From positions 1 through 64,000 of the forward strand of contig NZ_OLMR01000007.1 of the NCBI RefSeq assembly GCF_900291955.1: a DNA stretch of 64,000 bases, written 5' to 3'. Positions 41,437 to 51,954 of the stretch are shown piece after piece (position 1 is the stretch's first letter; the number at the start of each line of letters is the position of its first letter). This DNA is from Pseudoruminococcus massiliensis. Its GTDB lineage: Bacteria; Bacillota; Clostridia; Oscillospirales; Acutalibacteraceae. The notes under the pieces were generated by a model. It had not been told where the DNA came from, did no database searches, and was given only the letters and a program-made list of their open reading frames with translations. The position numbers were made by a program, and so were the translations under genes.

Positions 41437-41866
41437 TCAAGTTTAATGCGGCGAGCGGCGAGCCGCCGCTCCCAAGACGCGGAATCGCTCGACAAGTCTC
41501 GCTCGTAGTGAGCAAAGGAAGTTAATTAACGCGGTCGAAAAAATTACCAAACGGGCGAACACAGTTCGCCCCTACGATTAGTTGACAGATTTTTCTAAGA
41601 CAATTGAAAGTTTTGCTCAAGCTTTTTCAAAAGCTTGCAGGGTTGAGGGACGGAGTCCCTCATGGGTTTTTAAGGGCAAAGCGGCGAGCCGCCGTTCCCA
41701 AGACGCGGAATCGCTCGACAAGTCTCGCTCGCAGTCGATTAGGGAAATCTGTTGCCGCGGTCGATAAAATTTACCAATGAACTACCGATTAGCTAATACA
41801 CTTTTCTAAGACAATTAAAGTTTAGGTCAAGCCTTTAAAAAGGCTCGAGCGAAACTTTTAATTTAT
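41437..41866. repeat. Modular palindromic element (composite)
   Basis: Includes gcggcgagcggcgagccgccgc, the cgctcgacaagtctcgctcg module twice, gggcgaacacagttcgccc, aagctttttcaaaagctt, gagggacggagtccctc and terminus ttttctaagacaattaaagt with gagcgaaacttttaatttat at the right. Shared segments repeat within the element, indicating a joined pair. Confidence 0.85.
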
Positions 41867-41870
41867 TTTT

Positions 41871-41941
41871 TGATATAGTTTTAAGCTATATCAAAGCGAT
41901 AATTTTTGATATTTTACAATTTCTTTTTGTGATAGTAAAAT
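41871..41941 (+). promoter_or_regulatory. metE upstream region with inverted repeat and promoter
   Basis: tgatatag and ctatatca form an inverted repeat at 41871-41892. tttaca, 17 bases, taaaat (41913-41941) is a promoter candidate before metE. No T-box or SAM riboswitch-like structure was visible. Confidence 0.4.
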
Positions 41942-41987
41942 CAGTAGTAAGATTAAATTATATTTATGTCAAAAGGAGAAATGATAT

Positions 41988-44261
41988 ATGCTTACATCTA
42001 TAATCGGATTTCCGAGAGTTGGTACTCTCAGAGAACTTAAATTCGCAACAGAAAAATATTTCAGAGGCGAAATTTCAGCTTGCGAACTTCAACAAACAGC
42101 TAAAAATATCAGGCAAACTCAATGGGCTACTCTGAAAAACAGCGGTCTTGATTTTATTCCATCAAATGATTTTTCGTTCTACGATTGCACACTTGATACA
42201 GCTGTACTTTTTAATATTATTCCTGAACGCTATAAGAAGCTTAATATCTCCGAGCTTGATACTTATTTTGCAATGGCAAGAGGTTATCAGGGCGAAAACG
42301 GCGATGTTAAGGCTTTAGCTATGAAAAAATGGTTCAACACAAATTATCATTATATGGTTCCTGAAATTGAAGATACAACAGAAATTAAGCTTGCTGGCAC
42401 AAAGCCTTTTGAACAATTTAATGAAGCTAAGGCTCTCGGAGTTAAGACAAAGCCTGTTATCGTAGGTGCATTTACTTTATTAAAGTTAATCAGATATACT
42501 GGCTCAAAGCAAGCTGAGGATTTCTGCGATGATATTATCAAGGCTTATTCTGATTTACTTGCTGAATTTTCAAAGCTTGATGCAGAATGGGTACAGTTTG
42601 ATGAGCCTTATCTTGTACACGATTTAAATAAGGAAGATATTGCACTCTTTAACAAGCTATACAATGGAATTATAAGTAATAAAAAATCTATAAAGCTTTT
42701 ACTTCAAACTTATTTCGGTGATGTTCGTGATATTTATAATCAGCTTACTGCTTTTGATTTTGATGGCATAGGTCTTGACTTCATCGAGGGCAAGAAAACT
42801 CTTGAACTTATCGAGAAAAATGGTTTTCCAGAAGATAAGCTTTTATTTGCAGGCGTTGTGAATGGCAAGAATATTTGGAAAAACAATTATAAGAAAACAC
42901 TTGCACTTCTTTCTGAACTTAAAACAAAGGGTATAAACACTGTTATAAGCAGCTCCTGTTCCCTACTCCATGTTCCTTATACACTTAAAAATGAAACTAA
43001 GCTTTCTGCTGAATATACAAGCCATTTCTCCTTTGCAGAAGAAAAGCTTATTGAGCTTGCTGAACTTAAATTTCTTACAGATACGGATAATTTTGAAAAT
43101 GAAACCGCATATATTGCTAACTGCAAGCTTTTTGAAAACAGAACTAATTGCTATGATGACGCTGTTCAAAAAAGAGTTGCTGGCATTCAGGAAAAGGATT
43201 TTACAAGACTTCCTGAATTTAACGAAAGAGAAAAAATTCAGAAAAAGGAATTTGAACTTCCTATTCTTCCTACAACTACAATAGGTTCTTTCCCTCAGAC
43301 TTCTGATGTTAAAGCAAACCGTTCCTCTTTCAAGAAGGGAAATATCTCCGAAAAAGAATATAATGAGTTTAACCGCAAAAAGATTGCCGAGTGCATTTCT
43401 TTGCAAGAGGAAATCGGACTTGATGTACTCGTTCATGGTGAATTTGAAAGAAATGATATGGTTGAATATTTCGGAGAACAGCTTAACGGCTATCTCTTTA
43501 CTGAAAAAGCCTGGGTACAGTCATACGGTACACGCTGTGTAAAACCACCTATTATCTGGGGCGATGTTTCTCGTTCTAAGCCAATGACGGTTGAATGGTC
43601 TGTTTATGCACAAAGCCTTACAGATAAGCTTGTAAAGGGTATGCTTACTGGCCCTGTTACTATACTTAACTGGTCTTTCCCTCGTGAAGATATATCTATT
43701 AAGGAAAGCACTTATCAAATTGCCCTCGCAATTCGTGATGAGGTCTTGGACTTAGAGGCAAACGGAATAAAGGTAATTCAAATAGATGAAGCTGCCCTTC
43801 GTGAAAAGCTTCCTTTGCGTAAATCTGACTGGTACTGCGAATACCTCGATTGGGCTATTCCAGCTTTCAGACTTGTTCATAGTGGTGTAAAGGCTGAAAC
43901 TCAAATTCATACACATATGTGTTATAGCGAATTTACTGATATTATTCCTGCAATAGACCAAATGGACGCTGATGTTATCACCTTTGAGGCATCTCGTTCT
44001 GATTTGCTTATACTCGATTCTCTCAAGAAAAATAACTTCAAGACAGAAGTCGGACCAGGTGTTTATGATATTCATTCTCCAAGAGTTCCATCTGTTGAAG
44101 AAATTGAAAATGCTATTACAAAAATGCTTGAAAAAATCAGTATTGATAAGCTTTGGGTAAATCCTGACTGTGGTCTTAAAACAAGAGGCGAAACCGAAAC
44201 AACTGCAAGCCTTAAAAATCTGGTTACCGCAACAAAAAATCTTAGAAATAAGATTAAATAA
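41988..44261 (+). CDS. metE: Cobalamin-independent methionine synthase
   Basis: 757 residues. The N-terminal TIM barrel starts [20 protein letters not shown]; the C-terminal barrel has [34 protein letters not shown], and the Zn set HTHMCYSEF plus [13 protein letters not shown]. It methylates homocysteine using methyltetrahydrofolate without B12. It complements metY in the sulfur operon. aaaaggagaaatgatat precedes the ATG. Length is typical. Confidence 0.96.
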   Translation: MLTSIIGFPRVGTLRELKFATEKYFRGEISACELQQTAKNIRQTQWATLKNSGLDFIPSNDFSFYDCTLDTAVLFNIIPERYKKLNISELDTYFAMARGYQGENGDVKALAMKKWFNTNYHYMVPEIEDTTEIKLAGTKPFEQFNEAKALGVKTKPVIVGAFTLLKLIRYTGSKQAEDFCDDIIKAYSDLLAEFSKLDAEWVQFDEPYLVHDLNKEDIALFNKLYNGIISNKKSIKLLLQTYFGDVRDIYNQLTAFDFDGIGLDFIEGKKTLELIEKNGFPEDKLLFAGVVNGKNIWKNNYKKTLALLSELKTKGINTVISSSCSLLHVPYTLKNETKLSAEYTSHFSFAEEKLIELAELKFLTDTDNFENETAYIANCKLFENRTNCYDDAVQKRVAGIQEKDFTRLPEFNEREKIQKKEFELPILPTTTIGSFPQTSDVKANRSSFKKGNISEKEYNEFNRKKIAECISLQEEIGLDVLVHGEFERNDMVEYFGEQLNGYLFTEKAWVQSYGTRCVKPPIIWGDVSRSKPMTVEWSVYAQSLTDKLVKGMLTGPVTILNWSFPREDISIKESTYQIALAIRDEVLDLEANGIKVIQIDEAALREKLPLRKSDWYCEYLDWAIPAFRLVHSGVKAETQIHTHMCYSEFTDIIPAIDQMDADVITFEASRSDLLILDSLKKNNFKTEVGPGVYDIHSPRVPSVEEIENAITKMLEKISIDKLWVNPDCGLKTRGETETTASLKNLVTATKNLRNKIK

Positions 44262-44284
44262 TTAAATTTAAACAGCTAACAAAA

Positions 44285-44315
44285 ATGAGTTCGGAATTTT
44301 ACCGAGCTCATTTTC
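44285..44315 (+). terminator. Terminator after metE
   Basis: atgagttcgg and ccgagctcat form a stem with a short loop and TTTT after it. Confidence 0.7.
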
Positions 44316-44320
44316 CATAT

Positions 44321-44367
44321 TGACAGACTTCTCTAAGAAATTTAAAGCTTAATTCAAGCCTTTGCAC
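44321..44367. repeat. Remnant of a palindromic-element terminus
   Basis: acttctctaagaaatttaaa gcttaattcaagcctttgc matches the left terminus of the family with substitutions, but no internal modules follow. The rest of 44367-44608 shows no gene. Confidence 0.45.
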
Positions 44368-44608
44368 AAAATCTGCAACCATTATATTTTCTTCATTAAT
44401 CTCTATAACTCAACTAACCATTGCATAATTCTCCTGAATTTTTATGAATATAAACACATTATAACATAGTTCAAATTTTGTGCAGTTATTTTTGTTTCCA
44501 ATTTTTATATTGATTATATATAAATCTAAAAATAAAAAATATTTTATTTATATTGAATATTCTTTGTTCGTCAAAAATAACAACAATTCTGCTTTTCTCT
44601 AATAATAC

Positions 44609-44636
44609 TTGAAAAAAGCTATCTCTATGCTATAAT
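44609..44636 (+). promoter_or_regulatory. Promoter of glycosyltransferase gene
   Basis: ttgaaa, 16-base spacer, tataat, about 95 bases upstream of the start codon. Confidence 0.5.
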
Positions 44637-44732
44637 TATATTAAGTATGAATTTTTTTAATTGTTAAGCTATAATAAATTTGTTTTATAAAGATTTTAAT
44701 AAATTACTAAATTTTAGGAATAGGTGATTTTT

Positions 44733-45911
44733 GTGAAAATTGCAATTTTCAGCGAAATATATTTACCATATCTCAGCGGAATATCAAGCTTTATAAGTGT
44801 TCTTAGAAAAAGCCTTATCTCACTCGGGCATGAGGTTCTCGTCATCACTTCATCTACTGATGTTTCTTCAACAACATTTGAGGACGGTATACTTCGCTGT
44901 CCTGCTAAATCTGCAAATAATAAATATGGTATGTCACTGAAAAATTCAAACAATCAGACAATGCTTAAAAAAATCCTTGAATTCAACCCTGATATTATTC
45001 ATATAAATACCGACACCGCAATGGGGAAGCTTGGTCTTTCTATTGCTCACAGGCTTGGTATACCTACTGTATATTCTATTCAGGATTATTATGAGGATCG
45101 ATTTTTCTACGAAAATTCAAAAATTAAACTTAAAATTGGAACTATGGTAGAAAAAAGCCGTCTTCTTGATATGATTGATAATTGCGATGTTATTACTGCA
45201 TCAAGTGGCCGTGCTCATGAATACCTTGCTTCTTCGGGCAGAAAGGATAAGCATATTAGAGTTATTCCTTCTGATACAGATATAAGTTCTTTTAATTATC
45301 AAAATATTACACCTGAAAGTATTCAAAAACTTCGTAAAAAATATAATATCTCGCCTGATACTACACTTGCAATGTTTGCTGGAAGACTTGATACTGATAA
45401 GAGCGTTGAATATCTCTTGCAAGAATGGGCTCAGTTCATAAGTGTAAGCGATAATATGCACCTTATGATTGTTGGTGATGGAACAGAAATAGATTCATTA
45501 AAGGATTGGACAAAATATCTGAAAATTGAAAGTCAAGTTACATTTACAGGAGAAATTCCACATTCACTTATGCCTGAATATTATGCCGCAAGTAATGTAT
45601 ATGTAAGTGCCGCAACAACAGGCTTAATGTCTATGTCTGTGCTTGAGGCAATAGCTTGTGGTTTGCCTGTACTTTTGAAGCGTGACAAGTATACGCAAGA
45701 ATTCGTTAAGGAGGGCGTAAACGGTTTCACCTATGAAAAGGCTTCTGAATTTGGTGATAGAATGAAACAGCTTTCTTCTCTTGATATTGACGGAAGGAGA
45801 ATTATCAAGAATGTTGTAAGGCGTTCAAGAAATGATATTCCAAGTGACAATATGGCAAAGCAATTCATAGCCGCTTATGAATCGGCTATGAAGAAAAAAG
45901 CTAAACGCTGA
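44733..45911 (+). CDS. Family 4 glycosyltransferase
   Basis: 392 residues from a GTG at 44733 (gaatagg upstream; a second GTG at 44724 is an alternative). N-terminal GT-B domain IFSEIYLPYLSGISSFISVL, with FNPDIIHINTDTAMGKLGL; C-terminal domain MFAGRLDTDKSVEYLLQEWA and VYVSAATTGLMSMSVLEAIA with E x7 E pattern. It resembles diacylglycerol glucosyltransferases that make membrane glycolipids; acceptor is not provable here. Confidence 0.82.
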   Translation: MKIAIFSEIYLPYLSGISSFISVLRKSLISLGHEVLVITSSTDVSSTTFEDGILRCPAKSANNKYGMSLKNSNNQTMLKKILEFNPDIIHINTDTAMGKLGLSIAHRLGIPTVYSIQDYYEDRFFYENSKIKLKIGTMVEKSRLLDMIDNCDVITASSGRAHEYLASSGRKDKHIRVIPSDTDISSFNYQNITPESIQKLRKKYNISPDTTLAMFAGRLDTDKSVEYLLQEWAQFISVSDNMHLMIVGDGTEIDSLKDWTKYLKIESQVTFTGEIPHSLMPEYYAASNVYVSAATTGLMSMSVLEAIACGLPVLLKRDKYTQEFVKEGVNGFTYEKASEFGDRMKQLSSLDIDGRRIIKNVVRRSRNDIPSDNMAKQFIAAYESAMKKKAKR

Positions 45912-45978
45912 TTTTATATTCATTTTTTACATACAACAATAAAAAATTATTTAATTTTTAAAAACTTTTTACAAAACC

Positions 45979-46007
45979 TTGAATATTGTCGAAATTTGTG
46001 ATATTAT
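45979..46007 (+). promoter_or_regulatory. Promoter of the DUF6110/ATPase transcript
   Basis: ttgaat, 17-base spacer, tattat, about 108 bases upstream of the 46115 start. Confidence 0.55.
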
Positions 46008-46114
46008 ATTTATACACAGAATTTTGATTATGATTACAACAATTTTATTGTTAGTATCATATTTTATTCAGACTTTTATATGCGAATATAATAAATTAAT
46101 AGGAGGTTTCGATT

Positions 46115-46453
46115 ATGAAATTCGCTAAATTAGGTCTTTTTGCTGCTGGTGTTCTATTCGGAACTGCTGGCATCAAGCTTTTAAGCAGCAAGGACGCAAA
46201 GAAAGCATACACACATACAACTGCTGCTATTCTTCGTGCTAAGGAAAGCGTTATGACAACAGTTACTACTATTAAGGAAAATGCTGATGATATTCTTGCA
46301 GATGCTAAGGAAATCAACGAACAGCGTGCTGCAAAAGAAGAATCTATCGAAGATGTTGCTTCTGAAGATGTATTTTCTGATGAATCAACAGAAAATAACG
46401 AGGACGCTCCTGCTGAGGCTACTGCTGAAACAGAAACAAAAGTTGAAGAATAA
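46115..46453 (+). CDS. DUF6110-like small membrane-associated protein
   Basis: 112 residues. An N-terminal hydrophobic segment (KFAKLGLFAAGVLFGTAGIK) is followed by an alpha-helical region resembling YtxH-like proteins and an acidic, low-complexity tail (DAPAEATAETETKVEE). It lies 85 bases upstream of a P-type ATPase with its own terminator between, and DUF6110 is often next to this ATPase class. Function unknown. Confidence 0.65.
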   Translation: MKFAKLGLFAAGVLFGTAGIKLLSSKDAKKAYTHTTAAILRAKESVMTTVTTIKENADDILADAKEINEQRAAKEESIEDVASEDVFSDESTENNEDAPAEATAETETKVEE

Positions 46454-46490
46454 TTTTCAATAATTTTTATGTACCTATTGCATAATTTAA

Positions 46491-46523
46491 AAGAGCCGTT
46501 CTTTTGTCGGCTCTTTCTTTTTA
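46491..46523 (+). terminator. Terminator between DUF6110 and ATPase genes
   Basis: agagccg and cggctct form a 7-bp stem with a 9-nt loop followed by ttctttttat. It may limit ATPase expression relative to DUF6110. Confidence 0.68.
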
Positions 46524-46538
46524 TCTGGAGGCAAAATA

Positions 46539-48635
46539 ATGAAATGTAAAATATTGCATGAATCTCGTGGCCGTATTCGTGTGCATCTTATGTGCAACCA
46601 CATGACACTTCACGACGCCGATATTTTGGAATATTATATGCGCAATATTGATGGTGTTACAAGTGTTAAGGTATACGACCGAACCCAAGACGCAATTATA
46701 ATCTATAAAACTGAGCGTAAAAATATTATTCGTGCTTTAGCGAAATTTTCTTTTAAAGCTAAAGAAGCTATTGAACTTGTTCCTGAACATACATCAAGAC
46801 AACTTCACAGAGATTTTGAAGATAGGCTTATTTTTACTACCGTATCTCATATAGCGACAAAGCTTTTTCTACCAGTGCCAATAAGAACCGCTCTCACACT
46901 CTTCCGCTCTATTAAGTATATTAGAAAAGGCTTGAAAGCTTTACTGAGTCGCAAACTTTCAGTTTCGGTTCTTGACGCAACAGCCGTTTCTGTTTCAATT
47001 ATACGAGGAGATTTCAGCACCGCTTCTTCTGTAATGTTTATGCTTAATCTTGGCGAAATATTGGAAGACTGGACACATAAAAAGTCTGTTGCTGACCTTG
47101 CAAGTACAATGTCACTGAATGTTGATAAGGTATGGCTCAAAACTGATACTTGTGAAGTGCTTGTTCCTATTGGAGATATACAGGCAGGAGATAAGATTGT
47201 TGTAAGAACAGGAAATATGATTCCGCTTGATGGCAAGGTTGTAAGTGGAGAAACTACTGTTAATCAGTCATCTATGACAGGTGAATCTTTACCAGTTGTT
47301 AAAACAGTAGGTAGCTATGTTTATGCCGGAACTGTTGCTGAGGAAGGCGAATGTGTAATCTGCGTAGATAAAGCTTCCGGTAGCGGTAAGTATGACAGAA
47401 TCGTTCGTATGATTGAGGAATCTGAAAAGCTTAAATCCGTAGCCGAAGATAAGGCATCTTCTCTTGCAGACAAGCTTGTTCCATATATGCTCGGAGGAAC
47501 TATTCTAACTTATCTACTCACAAGAAATGTCACAAAAGCTATGGCTGTTCTTATGGTTGATTTTTCTTGTGCATTAAAGCTTGCGATGCCTATTGCGGTA
47601 TTATCTGCAATGCGTGAAAGTAACGATTACAACATTTCTGTAAAGGGCGGACGCTTTCTTGAAGCTGTTGCAAACGCTAATACTGTTGTTTTTGATAAGA
47701 CAGGTACTCTTACCTATGCTACTCCAAAGGTTGCAGAAATAGTTACCTTTGGTAATCATACTGAAAACGAAATGCTCCGTCTTGCAGCTTGTCTTGAAGA
47801 ACATTATCCTCATTCTATGGCGAACGCTGTTGTTGATGAGGCTAAAAAGCGTGGTCTTTCACACGAGGAATATCACTCTGAAGTTAAGTATGTTGTTGCA
47901 CACGGAATCTCAAGTGCTGTAAATAATAAGAAAGTTATTATAGGCAGTTATCATTTTGTATTTGAGGACGAGGGCTGTTCTATTCCTGAGGGTGATGAAG
48001 AAAAATTCCATTCACTTTCTCCGGAATACTCTCACCTCTATCTTTGCATTTCGGGTGAACTTGCTGCGGTAATCTGCATATATGACCCACTCCGTTCAGA
48101 GGCAAAGGACGCTATTGCAGCTTTACACAAGTGTGGTATATCTAAGGTCGTAATGATGACAGGTGACAACAAAAAGACTGCCAAAGCAGTTGCTAAGATT
48201 GTTGGCGTAGATGAATATTATGCCGAAGTTCTACCAGAGGATAAAGCTGATTTCATAAGAAGTGAAAAAGCAAAAGGTCGAAAGGTTATTATGATTGGTG
48301 ATGGCGTTAATGATTCTCCAGCACTTTCTGAGGCTGATGCAGGTATCGCTATAAATACTGGTGCAGCTATTGCCAAGGAAATTGCCGATATAACTATCGC
48401 TTCCGAAAATCTCTTTGAAATTGTTACTTTGAGAAAACTAAGTGAAGCTCTTATGGCAAGAATACACAGAAACTATCGCTTTATCGTTTCATTTAATCTT
48501 ATGCTGATTATTCTCGGTGTAAGCGGCGTAATTCTTCCGACAACATCTGCTCTATTTCACAATATGTCAACATTGGGAATTAGTTTAAAGAGTATGACCA
48601 ATCTACTCGAAGAAAAAGATTTTGAGGAAGAATAA
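46539..48635 (+). CDS. P1B-type heavy-metal ATPase with HMA2-like domain and SCALKL motif
   Basis: 698 residues. Residues 1-~80 resemble an HMA2 domain (KILHESRGRIRVHLMCNHMT) without the CxxC metal pair. TGES (~233), DKTGT (~382), the HP-loop YPHSMANAVV and MTGDN/MIGDGVND are present. The membrane metal motif is SCALKL where CPC-type proteins have CPCALGL, so metal specificity differs from CopA or CadA-like pumps. It probably exports or imports a divalent metal; Mn2+ or Zn2+ is a guess. Confidence 0.87.
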   Translation: MKCKILHESRGRIRVHLMCNHMTLHDADILEYYMRNIDGVTSVKVYDRTQDAIIIYKTERKNIIRALAKFSFKAKEAIELVPEHTSRQLHRDFEDRLIFTTVSHIATKLFLPVPIRTALTLFRSIKYIRKGLKALLSRKLSVSVLDATAVSVSIIRGDFSTASSVMFMLNLGEILEDWTHKKSVADLASTMSLNVDKVWLKTDTCEVLVPIGDIQAGDKIVVRTGNMIPLDGKVVSGETTVNQSSMTGESLPVVKTVGSYVYAGTVAEEGECVICVDKASGSGKYDRIVRMIEESEKLKSVAEDKASSLADKLVPYMLGGTILTYLLTRNVTKAMAVLMVDFSCALKLAMPIAVLSAMRESNDYNISVKGGRFLEAVANANTVVFDKTGTLTYATPKVAEIVTFGNHTENEMLRLAACLEEHYPHSMANAVVDEAKKRGLSHEEYHSEVKYVVAHGISSAVNNKKVIIGSYHFVFEDEGCSIPEGDEEKFHSLSPEYSHLYLCISGELAAVICIYDPLRSEAKDAIAALHKCGISKVVMMTGDNKKTAKAVAKIVGVDEYYAEVLPEDKADFIRSEKAKGRKVIMIGDGVNDSPALSEADAGIAINTGAAIAKEIADITIASENLFEIVTLRKLSEALMARIHRNYRFIVSFNLMLIILGVSGVILPTTSALFHNMSTLGISLKSMTNLLEEKDFEEE

Positions 48636-48653
48636 TTCTTTATAAACTTATAT

Positions 48654-48700
48654 AAACAGCTCACAAACCTATTTAGAATGGTTTGTGAGCTGTTTTATTT
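48654..48700 (+). terminator. Terminator after the ATPase
   Basis: aacagctcacaaacc and ggtttgtgagctgtt form a 15-bp stem with a ~10-nt loop, followed by ttattttg. The gap 48700-48955 shows no further gene. Confidence 0.85.
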
Positions 48701-48955
48701 TGTTCGGAATTATTTACAACATAAGTAAATAATAATATAATAATGATTTTTTCATCTGCTAACAACAAAAGAAAATATGGCATTATATGAAAATTATTTT
48801 TCTGTATAATGGATAAACTCAAAACTGTTATTTTACTAAAATTTTACTAAATTTATAAGAGCATTTTAAATATCTTATTGTATATTAGACCTATAATATT
48901 ATATAATATATCTCAAAACTGCCCAGTAGCTATAATATTGATTGTGAGGTTGACT

Positions 48956-49792
48956 ATGAAAACTCTATTAAAGGGAATAATTGTCGGAATAGGTGGTATT
49001 GCTCCAGGCTTGAGTGGAAGTGTATTACTTGTTATTTTGGGCTTGTATCAAAAAGCGCTCAATGCCATAAGCACTCTTTTTAAGAATTTTAAGAAAAATA
49101 TTGCTTTTCTAATTCCTCTTATAATAGGATTCGGAATAGGTGTATTGATTTTCAGTAAGGTAGTTGACTTTTTCTTAAATAATTTTGAAATGCAGACTCG
49201 CTTTACTTTTCTTGGACTTGTCCTTGGCACAATTCCATTATTTTTTAAAGAAGTTAAAAGGAATGGATTTTCAAAAAAATATTATATATTTATAGTTGTG
49301 GCGGCTTGTGTAGGTATTGCACTTTTTTCGCTGAATAGCGGTGCTTTTTCTCAAATAAAAAATCCGAGCTTTTTACAGTCTGTATTATTGGGAGTAGCTG
49401 TGGCAGCTTCATCTATTGTTCCAGGTGTTGACAGTGCAATAATATTATCTACATTTGGTTTATATGAGCTATATGTCAGCTCGCTTGCAAATTTAAATTT
49501 CAGAGTATTGATTCCTGCCGGATTTGGCTTACTTATCGGTGCTTTTTTAATTTCATTTATAATGAATTTTTTGGTTAAAAATTTCTATACAGCTACATTT
49601 TCAATAATATTTGGATTGTTTATTTCTATAATTCCAAGTGTTCTGAATGAAAGCTGTGTATTAAGCTTGAATACTACTTCGGCAATTTCAATATTGTTTT
49701 TAATTTTTGGGTTTATCGTTTCTTTCTATCTTGGTAATATTCAAAAAAACAATAAAAGAATAAGTCACATATTCAAACGAAAAGAAATTTGA
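48956..49792 (+). CDS. DUF368 membrane protein, PopT-like
   Basis: 278 residues from the ATG at 48956 (gtgaggttgact upstream). About eight membrane helices are present, and KGIIVGIGGIAPGLSGSVLL and ASSIVPGVDSAIILSTFGLY form the two repeated PG(V/L)SG/D signature segments of DUF368. Family members have been implicated in flipping undecaprenyl phosphate back across the membrane. It is a lone gene. Confidence 0.85.
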   Translation: MKTLLKGIIVGIGGIAPGLSGSVLLVILGLYQKALNAISTLFKNFKKNIAFLIPLIIGFGIGVLIFSKVVDFFLNNFEMQTRFTFLGLVLGTIPLFFKEVKRNGFSKKYYIFIVVAACVGIALFSLNSGAFSQIKNPSFLQSVLLGVAVAASSIVPGVDSAIILSTFGLYELYVSSLANLNFRVLIPAGFGLLIGAFLISFIMNFLVKNFYTATFSIIFGLFISIIPSVLNESCVLSLNTTSAISILFLIFGFIVSFYLGNIQKNNKRISHIFKRKEI

Positions 49793-49800
49793 TATTATAT

Positions 49801-51954
49801 CTATGAGCGTACAAAATTTGCTTTAACTGAAAAATCAAGCTTTACAAATTGTAATGCCTCGTGCCAATCTTTGATTTTTTCAAAATCATAATAAAAACCG
49901 TTTTGTGCCTTTTTCCCTATTCTAAGAATATCGCTATTATAAGTTTTTATAGCTTTTTCAGCAGTTTCACAACACGATTTTTTCAAAAACTTCTCGACTT
50001 CTTCGAGAAGTTTTTTGTTTTGCGAATTACTGCCCTCGGGAAGTTCAAGAGATACTTCAAGATTTTTTGAATAATTAAATATATCTTTATTATGGCTGAT
50101 ATTATTTTCGGACTTCGCTGAAACTATCTTTATAGGCGTTTTTTTATCGTCATTAAGTAAAATTACTGCACCACTTACATTATCCGAAAGAATATTAAGA
50201 ATTATAGATTCATTTGTCGTAAGCGTTCCGCTCATCTTTCCCTTACAAAATAAAGCGACACCATCAGGAACTATTTGTGTCTTGCTTTCATCAAGCATTA
50301 GTATAGGAACAGCAATATCATAAATTCCACTATTATCTGACGCTTTATATTCTTTATATTCGCAGGCTTTGACTGTACCGTTTGAATAATCTCCACCAAT
50401 CATAGCAATATCTTCGGCGGTCATTGTGTCAAGAACCTTTTCGTTACTTAATATATTTGCGGTATTCCCCTCTGTTACATATATAAGGGCATCAGGTCTT
50501 GCCTCAAAGCTATTATTAAAATATGAAAGGACTTCATCAGCAACCGTTGCGGCAGTCTTATTCATAGCTATAAAGCGGTTACTGCTGAGCATAACCTGTC
50601 TGCCTGTATTGCGTGAAATATTATCAAAGCACTCTGCAACAGAACCTCCTGATGCAGAAATTATATTAGGTGGTAATGCCTCCTCTGTACTCTTGATATT
50701 TAATACCATAGCTGTAAGCGTATATTTATCATTTTCTTTATCTATGCCTATACCCTCTACTATGACTTTTTCGTTAAGCTCTGCCCTACTCATACAGCCT
50801 GAAAATGTAAGAACTGTCAAGCCTATTCCTATTGTTAAAATAAGTGCCTTTGCTCCGCTCTTTTTGTGAGTTTTATTTTTCTTTCCGCTTGCTTTTACTA
50901 CATAGCATATCAGTAAAAATGTTGGTATAAATACCGCTGAAACAAGAGTAAACCATAGCCAGAAATTGATATTAAAGATAAAGCTTGTAAATCCCATATC
51001 TGCTGTCACCGTCCCAAATATTAATATTGCTGTTCCGCCAACTATAATTGCAAAGCGTGATGTTCTCTTGCCAAAAGCTTTACCTACACACAGGGCAAAA
51101 AGATATAGAAAGAGAGAAAGCCGGCAGAATAAGCCTGCTGTCCACAATCCTATAAACAATGCATCAAGTCTTTGCAAAAAGCCAATATTTACAGTTTTTG
51201 CTGCTTGATAAACTGGGAATACGCTATTTTTGAGGTAATCTCCAAGCGAACCTGTTACAAGAATTATTGAAATCATTACTAAGATAAAGATTGAACTGCA
51301 CCAAAGCACACTACCTTTTGCAATATTTCCTTTTACTATCGGATATAAAACCGCTATCGCAGGTATGCAGGACATTCTTGAAAGCATAAGAATTGTACCA
51401 TTATAGGTTGAAATATAGCTTGTTGATAAAATTGTACGATAGTTTTCGGTGTTTATAGATGGTGTAAGAGCAAAAATCAGAATAAGAACAGTTGCAATAA
51501 GTCCTATCAGAATAAGTCCTGACGCACGAGCTATTGCCTCAACTCCCTTAAATGCACCATAGCACGAGGCTACTAAAACCGCTACTGCTACCGCAAAAAC
51601 AGGTGCTTCTCCATTAACTCCAAGAGAAACGAATTTATTATAAAGTGCAATTCCGTATCCACAAACCATTATAAAATACAGTGCATAAAACAACGAAATT
51701 ATAATTGAAAGCCTTTTGAAAATATCTTCACCATATTCCAAGACAGACATATCACGATTCAGCTTCCACAAGAGAAGTGTTGGGATAAGCATTATCAATG
51801 AAAGCGGAAAAGCAAATATCGCCGAAAGCAAGTGATTCCACATATCATCACCCGAAGACAACTCGGGGCTGTATGTTATTGTTACGATTGCTCGGCTTAT
51901 GAACAGCAATACAAAAAGTTGTCCTGCTGTTATCATTCCTCTGTTAGTCGTCAT
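49801..51954 (-). CDS. Spore germination protein, GerAB-GerAC fusion
   Basis: About 717 residues from the ATG at 51952-51954 behind aaggaag; a GTG at 51963 is an alternative start. Residues 1-~365 are a GerAB-type amino-acid permease (GMITAGQLFVLLFISRAIVT and repeated membrane helices). A basic linker (GKKNKTHKKSG) leads to GerAC: a membrane segment ending in the lipobox LTFSGC, then MSRAELNEKVIVEGIGIDKE and C-terminal TYNSDILRIGKKAQNG. GerAB and GerAC are normally separate proteins of the same receptor. The internal lipobox would become a lipidated Cys if processed. Confidence 0.85.
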   Translation of the reverse strand: MTTNRGMITAGQLFVLLFISRAIVTITYSPELSSGDDMWNHLLSAIFAFPLSLIMLIPTLLLWKLNRDMSVLEYGEDIFKRLSIIISLFYALYFIMVCGYGIALYNKFVSLGVNGEAPVFAVAVAVLVASCYGAFKGVEAIARASGLILIGLIATVLILIFALTPSINTENYRTILSTSYISTYNGTILMLSRMSCIPAIAVLYPIVKGNIAKGSVLWCSSIFILVMISIILVTGSLGDYLKNSVFPVYQAAKTVNIGFLQRLDALFIGLWTAGLFCRLSLFLYLFALCVGKAFGKRTSRFAIIVGGTAILIFGTVTADMGFTSFIFNINFWLWFTLVSAVFIPTFLLICYVVKASGKKNKTHKKSGAKALILTIGIGLTVLTFSGCMSRAELNEKVIVEGIGIDKENDKYTLTAMVLNIKSTEEALPPNIISASGGSVAECFDNISRNTGRQVMLSSNRFIAMNKTAATVADEVLSYFNNSFEARPDALIYVTEGNTANILSNEKVLDTMTAEDIAMIGGDYSNGTVKACEYKEYKASDNSGIYDIAVPILMLDESKTQIVPDGVALFCKGKMSGTLTTNESIILNILSDNVSGAVILLNDDKKTPIKIVSAKSENNISHNKDIFNYSKNLEVSLELPEGSNSQNKKLLEEVEKFLKKSCCETAEKAIKTYNSDILRIGKKAQNGFYYDFEKIKDWHEALQFVKLDFSVKANFVRS

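Noticed and set aside
41871-41892. Inverted repeat upstream of metE as SAM riboswitch or T-box
   Set aside because: Far too short, and no conserved core or T-box sequence is visible.
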